Positions 9,837 to 20,233 of a stretch of DNA of 36,317 bases are shown here, one piece after another. The translations under genes were made by a program, and so were the position numbers. The notes beneath the pieces are model-generated. The model did not search any database, had not been told where the DNA came from, and saw nothing but the letters and a program-made list of their open reading frames with translations. Origin of the DNA: Chytridium lagenaria (lineage: Eukaryota; Chytridiomycota; Chytridiomycetes; Chytridiales; Chytridiaceae); the NCBI GenBank assembly GCA_025449115.1, contig JAHLKC010000228.1, positions 1 through 36,317 on the forward strand, given 5' to 3'. Numbering within the stretch: position 1 is the stretch's first letter; every line of letters begins with the position of its first letter.

Positions 9837-12800
9837 TTAAAGTGTGTAGATTACATCTGCAGGGTAATTCATATCTCGAAGTAAGTCACCCACCGCGATA
9901 TTCATCATAGTAGGGCTTGAGTAAATTGAAGATGGTCAAAATTATGGATAACCCCAAAAAAAGAAAAAGAAATATAGCACTCAACTCACCCGCACACCAC
10001 AATCGCCATATTCCTATACACATCCCAGTCAATCTCCCCTTCCTGTACCGTCATTGGCGCCCCACCCCCACCCCCATTTCCAGGAACCTGCGACATAGTA
10101 GACGTTCTAGACCGTCCTTGAGCAATTTTACTAGCATCCTCAATACTTCTCCGTCGAAGTGACGACTCTTCGCGAACCGCATTCGGCATGCTATTGGCTC
10201 CTCCTGAATCACGGAGACTATAGCGAGCATTAGAGTCTTCACGAGTGGTAGGACGATGAGCGTTATTGGGACCTCTGGTGGTGGTCATGGCTGGAATTTC
10301 ACCGCTGTGGCTCCCGTTTTCAATGGCTTCAACAATAGCTTTTTTTTTTCTTAGTTGAATTTAATGAAAAATGATTAAAAATACCTCTATCTGTGATGTT
10401 TGGACCCAACGTAAAACTCTTCCGCGGCGACAACACATTCGTGTAGCCTCCCCCCTGTCCCTGTCCCTGTCCAGCCATCGTCGAAGGCATCCAAGTGGAA
10501 TCTTTATAGTCCACAGGCGGTCTCGGCATAGTCGACATGATGACTTCCTGAGAAAGTCTTCCAACAATGTATCCAGGTCCGGAACTGTTCTGTGTAGCAG
10601 CTGACTGATCATGTAGTTGACAGTGAGCGCGCCATCACAGGCTTTCTCCATGTCTTCAACGATGGAGGCAGCAATAATGTCAGTGTCGGAGTGGTTCATG
10701 ATGAGGAGGTGGATTTTGAAGGTGGGACGGTTTGTGATGGGTCTCGGCACCGTATTTGAGTGGTAATCGATCATGAGGAGCATAGGCTGAGACCTGGTAG
10801 AGTAGCACATTAAGGCATGATTGAATTAGAATATGTGGGATGACGATGTTTTAGTGTGTTTGAAAATATGACGGATTGGTAAGCAAAGACAGACCTGTCC
10901 CTCCTGCGATAAGTCCAAGCACCTTCCAACACCCATTATCGCCATATCGATTCAACAAATCCATTGAATGCACGGGTCCCCTCATCCTAATAGACCTACA
11001 TGACAACAAATGCTTTGTCATCTCCCCTCCATACATTTTAATGAAAAAGTCTATCCCTCCTTCATTATCACATCTCAACGGAGTATAAGACCTCGTGACC
11101 ACCTTTCCCTCCTCATCCACAAATTGAAACAACACCGACTGTCCCGGCTTGACGCGAAACTTTTCATCCACTCGATCAAAATCAAACCGCAGATGATACA
11201 CTGGGTATTTCGCGCCAGCGGCTGTGATCAGTGTTTTGTTGGACATGGTGTATGTCCTAAAATGATCAGCAAAGATGGCAGGTTTAGCTTGTCGTTGAAG
11301 ACTATGAAGCGCATCATGTTCGTTTTCTCTGACACTTGCAGAAGTCTGAACGATGCTGTGAGGACGTTGAAGCGTGTTGGATTTGGATTTCGTGCTACCG
11401 TCTTGGGAAAGAACTTGGGCTTGGTGTTCGTCTTCGTCGTCTTTGCGGAGTCGACCGACAGCCATAGATGCGAGGAGGTATTTTGCGAAACGGGAGTGTT
11501 TGTGGACGGGGCCGTGGAGTGCAGAGGATTCGACTTGACTCTTTTTTTTGCTTCGCATACGTTCAAGAGTGCGACGGGTGTTGCCGTGAAAGATCTTTGT
11601 GGCGTCTAGACCAATGTGGTTGCGGAGGAGGGCGGAGCCACCAGGGTGCTTGTCAATGAAGGATTCAATGTCATCTGTCGCGAAAAGTAAAAGTTAATGG
11701 GGCCATAAAGGGTATGATCATAAAAAGACTTGCGGAGGTGATGGAACTTACAGATTGTATCCTCTATAACAATCCATTTTGCACCCAACGACACCCTTTG
11801 ATTCACATCTTCCCACATAAACACGGGCAACTTATCATTCCCCGCCTTCGCTCTCTGTAAAGTCGTAGTCGTCAACCGGCTCCCCCCCCGTCTCTTATGG
11901 AACTCCCCATATATAAACAACACCAACGGCATAAACCCAATCAACCCCACATAACCCCATCGAATCCACGCCTTTGAATCATCACCATACTGAATATCGC
12001 CTGATCCAAAATAACCCGTAATGATGCCCATAACATAGGTGATGAGGCCAAGGAGTCGATGGAGGGGACGGATGTATTTGAGATAAGGTTGGAGAACTTT
12101 GACGGTGACTTTGGAGGAGGTGTAGCCGGTGAGGAGCGTGGTGAGGACGAGGCCAACGACGGAGAGACCAAGACGAACGTGGATGCGGTCAGAGTCGCTG
12201 AATTTTCCAATGATGGCGGTGATGGCGGTGATGACGACCTGTTTGATGTAATGTCAGGTTTATGATGTTCTTTTGGGGGAAGTGCACTGTCGCCAACTGA
12301 ATTGGAGAAACGAGATGCGGGGATCAAAGATTGGAGGGAGAAAACGCCTCTTTTGCTGTATAGATGCAGAATGCAGGGATTATGCGAAGAAGGGGTAAAA
12401 CGCGTTTTTTTTCTCCACGTCTTACATTCTTATTGAAATGAAACAGAAAAGGGATAGAATACGGCAGAAAAATATCTAATCTTACATTTGACGTCACGGT
12501 TGTCATCAAAGTCGCATGAATCTCAACCCACTTATTCAAATCCGTATAATATCTTGCCACAAAAATACCAATCGGATAAATGACCGCAAACGCTAAAAAC
12601 ATGGAAAACCCATGCAAGATCTTCAAGCTCATGGAAACGGTCGACATGCCGGAAGCCGATATACTGACGCCTCTAGTGAAAAGATTGACTTCGACGACAC
12701 CTCTGTTGGATTCATGGTACCGATACTCGTGGGAAGTTGGGTGGAAGGCAAAGATGAGACGGATGGGAGAGTTGGGGATGTCCGCGTCTCGGGGGTCAGA

Positions 12801-15494
12801 GGTTGTGAGACGACGGGAGAATTGGATGGATTGACGCGTGGTGGGGTGGAGAGAGGTGACGTCTTGGATGAGTTGGAGGTTGTTTTGGCCGCTGACGGAG
12901 GTATCGGGTTGCGGGGCACCGGAGGTGAAACTAAGTAGGGTGAGCGGGAAGTAACAAAGAGGTGGGTGGGAAAATTACCTCCAACTATCGATGACGGTAA
13001 GACTTCCGTTACTTCCTTTTGTCACGAAATAAATGTCAGCGTTCACCATGTTTGATCCGATTCCCATTCCAAACCATCCTGATGCGTTGCTCTGGAACAA
13101 GAAATCCACTCCCGTCATTGGTTCTCACGACCCATGTCAACCGTAACGTTCCAAGCATCTCGATCACGGAAGATTCAGATGCGGATGGCGGGCCAATAGG
13201 TGCTGAAGGTGGTTGGAGGTATGTGATGGCGGTAGTACGGAAAGGGTTGGAAGGGTATGTGATGATTTTTGAGTTGATTTTTACGAGTTCTCCTAGAGAC
13301 ATCCTAGTGAGAGCAGTTTTTTCGTCGTCGTCGAGGATACCGGGGTTTTCATACCAGAATCTTTAAAATAATGCGTGAGATGACACGTTACAGAAGGTCA
13401 ATTCATATGAGATTGTCATTGTAAGATGTAAAAGGCAACCAAATAAAATATGCAGAGAATGAAGAGATGTAAAGATTTTTTAAAAGAATCCCATTACCTG
13501 TCTCCATCCCGTAACCTCACAAACTGCTCCTTGATAGACTCCACAAAAAGCTCTCCAAGCACTCCAGCTCCTTCATGAATTTCAGCCATAGCACCTATAA
13601 AACCCCCAGAAACCTTTAGAACCAAATCGCATGTTATTGCAGTGAAACAAGACGCACCAACAATCGCATCAACATTACTGATGTCATCGTTGTAGAGCTG
13701 TCTTAATCTCCCTGAACATCCACGTCAGGTGTGATCTCCGACCAGAGGAGAACGCGCGGAAGCCCAAACGCTTCTCGACAGGTATTGTAATCGGGGATAC
13801 CCGTATCTCGTCCCCTATGGAAAAGTAGAACAAGATAGAAGTTCTGAGGTTACCTCTTAAGACTACAAACATATAGAAAAATAACAACATCAAACGCGAC
13901 CAACCTCTGCACATCAATCGCCGGTAAATCCTGCTTAATCCCATAATGACCAAATGATCCCTCATATCCTCAATAACACTCACATCAACCATCTGTTCCT
14001 TCTGCACCGCCATCCCACGCACCACCGATTCCACCCCAAAAGCCTGCAAATCCTTGACGTTGGGACCAAACATACAATTCCGGATCAATTTGTGTCCTGC
14101 ATCCGACACCTGCCCATTTTCCTCATATCGCATGACGAGTTGCGTGATGGCGCTGTGGCCGTAGCGCATAGCTACGTTGGTGAAGAACATTTCGGCTTGA
14201 GGGTTGATGGTATCGTTGTAGGAGGTGTAATGGGGAGGGGTTCACCGATGAGGACGGGGAGGTACTGCGAGAGGGAAGCGTTTGTTAGAAAAAGGGGAAG
14301 TGAGGGTGGGCTCTTACTTGTTCGTAGGTGATTTTTTGGATGATGGCGATAACCCATCTGCGGGCTTTTTGGAAGATTTGCTCGTCGGACCATGATGGGT
14401 TGATGGATTTAATTTGTCGCGCTCGGCGTTGATGTTCTCTTAGTAAGATGATGTAGATTGCAAGGCATTGCTACGAGTAGGAGAAAAGGCGGTGTTTTAG
14501 AACGTGAGGGTAATCACTCTTACAAAAAGGTTTCAGACGGAAAAGAAATCATCCAGAAAAATGGATCGGTAAGGGATGGAGGTATAGTTTATGCACCAGA
14601 GTGCCGAGAAAGATGAAAGGTAGTGGTGGTAACGACTATTACTCACAGGAGTCCTATTGACATCGGCTAAAGGAAACAAAAACATTCCATCAGCCGCCTT
14701 TGACAGGAAACTCTCCCGTCGAGAAATTCTGGCTCTTCAACAATCCATCTCTAAAACTCCTCATACTCATCGCCTTCTCATTAGTATGTCCATACAGCGC
14801 GCTCCCATCAATGAAACTCGAGAGAGAGTTGACATGAAGCCTTTGATTCGTCGCCGTGTTGACTCCAATGTAATCGGATCGGTTCATGCTTATGGTGACG
14901 TTGGGGCACCGGTGGGATTGAAGAAAGTATCGGGGAAGTTCACAGGGATATGAAATGGCTCGGCTGATGGTTCTGTTAAACAAGGAACCTCCGCGTAAAG
15001 AAAAGACCTACAATGGTTTCGTTCGGTGACCATGATATCCATGTGAAGGAGTAACCCCCAATTCGCCAAAAAGTCGGTGACGTTCTTATTTGTGTAAAGA
15101 AAGGGACTTTTGGAGAAGAGTTGGTTTGATATTAATCTCGCGTTGGGTCTGTTTGACCCTCCAGGTGCTAGAAAATCGCGGGTGTTTTTAGGGTGAGTGC
15201 GGGAAAAGTATTGACGAAAACGTGGTTGTGTGTGTGTAAAGTTTGAATACTTACCCTGATTCGATCCATATGCAGGCCGGACCATTCGGAGGTAGGGGTG
15301 CCGGCTTGACCCCAGGTTGGGTTCCTCTTGTTGTTGCCATAACCGTTGTAGCTCTGTACTTCAGTGACTGTTGATTGAGCAATGACTTGGCATATGAGAA
15401 GGGCAATAAAAGCGATTAAAATTGTAATGCGGGACGCGGTGGGTATAGGTAAAGTCTGTCGTGGCGACGACGGCCTCTGACGATGCCATGTCAT
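9837..15494 (-). CDS. Peroxidase-DOMON-b561-b5-FAD/NAD reductase fusion
   Basis: There are 13 exons (minus): 15494-15255, 15167-14647, 14470-14318, 14265-13905, 13814-13658, 13594-13498, 13360-12979, 12930-12486, 12238-11752, 11674-10895, 10793-10385, 10338-9990, 9915-9837; about 1,490 residues. Order: signal peptide (ITILIAFIALLICQVIAQ); animal-type haem peroxidase, about 50-560 (RPNARLISNQLF, FIDGSALYG, LLREHQRRA, proximal His in MRYGHSAI, QRGRDTGIPDYN, FWYENPG); DOMON, about 570-740 (GWFGMGIGSNMVNADIY); cytochrome b561 with all four His (ILHGF, VEIHATLM, DRIHVRLG, RPLHRLLG); cytochrome b5 (DKHPGGSALL, IFHGNT); reductase with FAD (RSYTP), GLIAGGTG and the final VVCGPTMM. Likely role: NAD(P)H-driven electron transfer across a membrane to an extracellular peroxidase-like domain. 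About seven one-base frame changes are needed; most look like a missing base, several in C runs. No other reading fits as well. Confidence 0.88.
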
Positions 15495-16210
15495 GGTTTC
15501 TCTTTGGAACTGTCAGCAATAAAGTTCAGCTTTTCAGAAACGGCATAAGAACTAAGGTCGAAAATAAAGGTGGAAATCTCAGAACTGGATCTACGTCGCC
15601 ATTCTCCTCATTTTAATGCACATCACTCGAGATTAAAAAAGGCGGTACAGTGATTTGCAAGCCGGATAGAGGCAGTGTATCATTAGTTCCGTCCTTTTTA
15701 ATTAGGAAAGTTGGTCGCGAGACCTTACAATAGTTTATTCGGCTGATTTACTAAATGGTAATAGTTGGAATCATTGGACGGGAATCCTTAGTTCAGCTGC
15801 CTACTTCTGAGATCAGTTTTTCAGCGTACCTGCATGCCGTGTTAGATTATAGAAATTTGAGCTAGTGATGGTGTAATATAAGAATGAGTAACCCGCGCTA
15901 CCCTAGCTTCTATGGCTGTTTATTCAATTTCGCGCACCTTCTATGCTCCTGCTTGGAGCTCGTATGTCGTATGTGTAATCAAACAATAAGCCGTCCGTTT
16001 GAGATTATATCTCATTCGCCATGTGGGGGTCTGTCAGCATGGGTGGTTGACAAGGTTGAATAAGGGGCTGAGTGAGAGCAGAAGATCAAAAAAGGAGGGC
16101 CAGATCGTGTACGGCGCGGCGATGGTTGTATTTCGGATGTTGCGAGTCTTTTTATACGATGTCGCGAGAAACCTTGTTGAACCGTCCGCAGTGCAAAGAC
16201 TCATTATAAT
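15495..16210. other. Intergenic, upstream of redox gene
   Basis: I see no convincing coding sequence. It should hold the promoter of the redox gene. The plus-strand ORF at 15999-16220 has no recognisable motif and no splice partners. Confidence 0.4.
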
Positions 16211-16212
16211 AC

Positions 16213-17765
16213 TTAATTAAAAACGATAGGCACTTGTTTGACGATAGGGAGATTGCAGAAAGAAATCCTATTAGATATCCTTGAATACCTCCCGATCGTG
16301 TTCGTCTTTGCCGTCGCCTCTTCCGTGTTTTCGATGGAAACTATATCGAAAGCAACACTTAAAAAGAACACGTAGCAAATGAGGTCAGCAAAGCTTCGCA
16401 ATCGGTCCATTCCAGCCTTCTTCATCACCCGGAAACATCAACCCAATCATACCCACAAACTTTAATGGCTTCCCACTCATAGAAGAACATGGCACCTGAC
16501 GGCATCAGACTCCCGCTCCTCACAATCTCATTATCCTCCCCATACTCCTTCACAAGCTTATTCTCCTTGACACCTTTGTCTCTGCATTCCCCATGGACGA
16601 ATTCAAACACCTCCTTGATATCTCTGAACACGCCACTCAATAAAATTGACGAGGCGATTGGGTCGGGTATACGGCTGTTGCAGTGAGGTCTTCGACGACG
16701 AGTTTGCCACACACGTTGTGAGAGGGGTGAGCGCTGTTACGCGTTCGCCAGCCCATGAAGAAATTCATTCGCCGCTTCTTTAATGGTGATCGTCTGTCAT
16801 CGAGAGAGTCGAGTCATTTCCCTATTGCGCTACGTTTAAATCGATCACCGTCAATGGACGCCGGTTTCCTGTTACACTCTGATAACGAATTTGTCTCCTT
16901 CAATGCTGTGAGCATAGCAAAAGTCTCCGCAGCCTCCTTAGCCTCTCTATACAGCATCCTAGTAAGCTCATTCACCCATTTATCAAGCAACCCTTCACAA
17001 GACTTCAGCTTAATCTCCGCAACTCCTTCCGACTCCCAACCCGTGGTTGAGTAACCACCCTTCCTCCATCTTCTTTATCATCTCAATCAAGCTCTCCCCG
17101 TTTCAACAACAGATCTATCGTCGCTTCAATCTAAAGAAAACCCGCTGAAGCCTCCATAATCTTATTGTGAACGCCATCAATATTGCCTCTGGCATCACTC
17201 TTAATTCGTCTCAGGTCTCACCACCACAAAATGCTCCTACCGTGTCTCACCCAACATCTCAATCTTACAAGTCGTCTCAAAAGCCCACGCTCCACACGAC
17301 CGCTTTCAGAAAAAATGAGTGCAGAGCTTGCCGGTGCTAAATAATCACCAAGACGAAATGGACAAAGCCAAACGTTGCCATTCTCTATCTGTGGCAAGAA
17401 AAACTATGATTATCCGTTAAAAAGAAGGAGAAAGAAATTGCTAAACCATCTTCCTATTTGCAGTCTCTTCCGTATAACCTTGAAGAATCCATGACCCGAG
17501 CCGGCATCAACACTCTCATCAATGCCTCGCAATGTGCGGAGAACAGTATGATCTTTCCAAACGATGACGGTGCCGTCTTCCGAGGACGAGAGGACGAGAG
17601 AAGATCAAGAGGTGAGGGCGTGATGCCGTTGGTGTGATGTGGAGGGAGGGGGTGATGCTGATGGATTTGTGACATCGTGTTCGGTGATGGTACCAGAGCG
17701 GGAACCGGCGTAGAGCCTGTCGTTGTCATGCGAAAGGCAGATGGCAGCTACGGGCAATTTGTTGG
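16213..17765 (-). pseudogene. Degraded WD40-like gene remnant
   Basis: On the minus strand the stretch from about 17750 to 17520 reads VAAICLSHDNDRLYAGSRSG and, after a frame change, SSEDGTVIVWK, which are typical WD40 blade strings. Further downstream on the same strand lie protein-like islands in changing frames: SDARGNIDGVHNKIMEASAG (about 17200-17120), LLDKWVNELTRMLYREAKEA (about 17000-16920, helical) and an ORF at 16712-16425 containing GVFRDIKEVFEFVHGECRD and SGAMFFYEWEAIKVCGYDWV. Whether these belong to one gene is unknown. In-frame stops are frequent and I could not connect the islands with clear splice sites, so a decayed gene is as likely as an unrecognised intron-rich one. No function is proposed. 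Confidence 0.3.
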
Positions 17766-18111
17766 TGTTATGAGTTAAAAACATCCTCTTTTGACTCTGG
17801 CGAAGCTGTGACTGACAAGTTATTTTAAGGGCCTTCTTTGTGTTGTGGACTTGTCCTCTGTTGTGGTCATTTGTGCTCTTTTGTGCTATGTGATCTATAT
17901 TAGAGTATTTATGTGACGTCTATGCGAGGGGACCAAGCCATATATTGCCCAAGATCATTCTGTAAGTCATATTAATAAGGCATACGTTTTTATAGGAAAG
18001 CAGGTTATGTAAATATAACTAACTACCTGGGTAACGAACTACAGTGAGTATCATCTAAGAAATCTGAAGAAAATCCCATGTTTAAAACATGTAGTGAATA
18101 TATATATTTTC
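17766..18111. other. Intergenic, no features
   Basis: About 350 bp, AT-rich, including a stretch rich in TTGTG words around 17835-17890. No ORF or RNA gene is recognised. Confidence 0.4.
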
Positions 18112-18494
18112 TCAATAATGACTTTTGGCAATAACAACTTGGTCCCCAACTGCGACGCAATGTTTCTGAACAGCCTTCACGTAGTTTGCCGTAATTCCTG
18201 TGAACGACATGAAAAAGCTTAGTCCTGACTTTGGCGCTGACATCCGCTTGATGTTGGGTTTACGATTTTCGGTAGCCTGGAGGAGAAAGAGAATTAACAG
18301 ATGAATAAAGATGCTATGTGAACTAGGACCTGATACTCTTCAGTGATAACTGCTTTGGTGCGAACGATCCGGATACATCGTTCCTCATCAGACACACTGA
18401 AGAGACCCTGAGACTTTTCTGAATCAAAGGTCTCTGCAACGATATCAAGAACCTTTCGTTCTTGTGGTGAAGTACGGTGGTGATGCGTTAGCAT
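18112..18494 (-). CDS. Small two-exon gene, tandem paralog 1
   Basis: Exons 18494-18330 and 18276-18112 join in phase 0 across a 53-nt intron with a pyrimidine-rich CTCCAG acceptor; the product is about 109 residues. It starts MLTHHHRTSPQERKVLDIV and contains SVSDEERCIRIVRT; the second exon ends CVAVGDQVVIAKSHY. It is clearly homologous to the gene at 19219-19648: shared ETF, (M/V)SDEE..IRI.R, APK and GDQVVIAK.H(F/Y)-stop, with an intron at an equivalent place. No signal peptide or membrane segment is seen. I do not recognise the family. Upstream ATGs exist in other frames, but this one gives the N-terminal alignment with its paralog. Confidence 0.65.
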
Positions 18495-19218
18495 GTGTAT
18501 GTAGCTGGTAGTGTCGCTCGGGTAGTATCGTTCGGTGGGTAGGTAGGTCAATAGGTAATAAATGTAATGGCTATTGTATACACAGAGGTTCTCTATCAGA
18601 ATGCAGAATGCAGAATGAGTAATTTCCATCAGTTTATTTATATGCATTTGCCTAACATTATTTTTACAGTAATATGTACAAACGATAATTACATACATTG
18701 GCCATATCTATTTTTTAATATTGAAAGACAAAAAGCACAAGAATTATAACTTAAAAAAGCACCCAAGCCTTTTTGTCTGTGTATTTATATTTTAATATTT
18801 ATTTATTATTTAATTTATTAATTATAGTAATAAATATTTAATAGGAAGAACACAAAGGTAATAAAGTAGTATCGCGGATTGTTCCTAAAAATGTTGTATA
18901 CTTGTGCAGAAGCATCAAGAAACAATACATATCTATTATCGACATTTATTAGCATTCGTTGAAAAAGGTCTGATCAGCCGCGAGTTCGACACAAGCATAT
19001 CTTTATCCCCGGCCCACAACTTTTCGTTATCACCCTCATCTGCTCTTCTATGGGCTGCCACTTGGTGATGTACTAAGCAAACAGTATCAAATGAATAAAA
19101 GACTGAAAGATATAAAGTTTTAATTAACGAAATGCAATAAACGTGTTTTAAATGCGATAAAAAGTACACAGGCTCTCCGACAACAGCCTAACAATGACAA
19201 AAGAAGCCCAGAGACGGC
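18495..19218. other. Spacer between the two paralogs
   Basis: AT-rich from 18620 to 18930. A minus-strand ORF at 19169-18936 (ending LIRPFSTNANKCR) follows a plausible acceptor near 19072, but a second frame over the same bases is equally open, so I do not call a gene. It may include the promoter of the downstream paralog. Confidence 0.35.
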
Positions 19219-19648
19219 TAAAAGTGATCTTTCGCAATGACAACTTGGTCCCCATCGTATGGACATACTGCGACGATCCCGTGTAGATATTTATGTATAA
19301 CCACGTTTGAAAAGTCTTTGAACATGGTTACCTTTGGTGCAGGTAAGAATGTGATTCTGTTCTTGTGACCTTTAGGCTGTGTCTGAATAATAAATGGTTC
19401 GCCGAATGAGTATGATGTAGGAACATGTTCTAGGTAGGTTAATGAGACTCACCCTGCCATTAGGACGCTCGTTGGAGCGTGTGATGCGGATGACATGCTC
19501 TTCATCCGACATGGTGAAGTCGCCTACGTTGAAAGTTTCTGCGAGATTCTCCAAAGCAACTCGTTCCCTTTCTTTTTACAAGAGTGAGAAGAGTGAGAAG
19601 ACTGGTCTGCGCCCATCAGGCATCCACCCGCTTACTTATGAGCGTCAT
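19219..19648 (-). CDS. Small three-exon gene, tandem paralog 2
   Basis: Exons 19648-19636 (ATG plus three codons and one base), 19571-19453 and 19382-19219 join in phase as MTLIKRERVALENLAETF, TMSDEEHVIRITRSNERP and a tail ending VAVCPYDGDQVVIAKDHF; about 98 residues. The tiny first exon is supported by the phase match and a GTAAGC donor. Homology to the gene at 18112-18494 spans the whole length, so the pair is a tandem duplication. The Ngaro-like element begins 56 bp upstream of the ATG at 19704, so the promoter region may be displaced. Family unknown; the conserved C-terminal GDQVVIAK.H(F/Y) block would be the best search seed. Confidence 0.6.
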
Positions 19649-19703
19649 TTTGTGTGAATTACAGTATGTTATGGATGATGTGGTTGTAAGCATCAATGTC
19701 CGA

Positions 19704-19777
19704 TATGGTATATACTATCCAGATTCAGCTATGGAAAAATAGCAAGAATGCGCAACAGACGGGTCTCCGCCCGCCGC
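19704..19777 (-). repeat. Split direct repeat B2 (outer)
   Basis: It matches B1 (20109-20182) with a few substitutions near its inner end and forms the outer terminus of the element at its coding-sense 3' end. It begins with TATGG, the bases shared by all recombination junctions of this element. Confidence 0.85.
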
Positions 19778-19936
19778 TGGCGCAGACTTGATAAGCCTAG
19801 CTCCACCCGGTGGGAATTGAACCCCCCGTGAATCAAAAGGTGAAAGGTAAAAGACGGGGCAGGAGAAACGCTCCTACCACAAAAAAACAAATACACGGGA
19901 CGAAGTGGAGCTAGGGGGAAGGTGGTGGGAAAGAAA
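19778..19936 (-). repeat. Spacer with tRNA-like 3' half (possible SINE-like insert)
   Basis: Unique segment between B2 and A2. On the minus strand it contains GGTTCAATTCC, close to a pol III B box, shortly before GTGGAGCTAGG; the complementary CCTAGCTCCAC lies at its other side, giving an 11-bp inverted repeat around 19796-19914. GGTAGGAGCG, similar to a D-arm sequence, lies between. A complete tRNA fold could not be drawn, so this may be a decayed tRNA-derived element or chance. Confidence 0.25.
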
Positions 19937-20113
19937 CTTGACGACTGTCCCGACAGGTCGTCAAGAAGAAAAAAGATAATCCTGTTAGACTACCAGGATT
20001 CCAATTATCAATTTCCTAAGCCGTCGTACAAAATTGCTGACAATTTCGACGGGACTTAGGCGAATTATAATTATGTGCACTGGTCGCTAACATTTCTTTC
20101 TTGGAGATTATGG
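19937..20113 (-). repeat. Split direct repeat A2 (inner)
   Basis: It matches A1 (25811-25986) apart from one A in an A run (six here, five in A1). The last five bases, TATGG, are also the first five of B1. It carries three consecutive stem-loop sequences, described among the findings. Confidence 0.92.
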
Positions 20114-20182
20114 TATATACTATCCAGATTCAGCTATGGAAAAATAGCAAGAATGCGCAACAGACGCATCTCCGCCACCGCT
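20109..20182 (-). repeat. Split direct repeat B1 (inner)
   Basis: Second copy of the B repeat, directly abutting A2 through TATGG. Its inner edge borders the recombinase coding region. Confidence 0.85.
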
Positions 20183-20233
20183 AATACTACATCCATAGCT
20201 AAAAGAAAGAAAATAATGCACCAGTGAAAGAAA

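Noticed and set aside
9986..10288. Stand-alone 100-codon minus-strand ORF as its own gene
   Set aside because: It splices in phase on both sides into the NAD-binding half of the redox gene, ending in the VVCG motif.
19937..20113. Self-cleaving ribozyme in the A repeat
   Set aside because: Stem-loops are clear but no hammerhead core sequence was found on either strand; a ribozyme claim is not supported.
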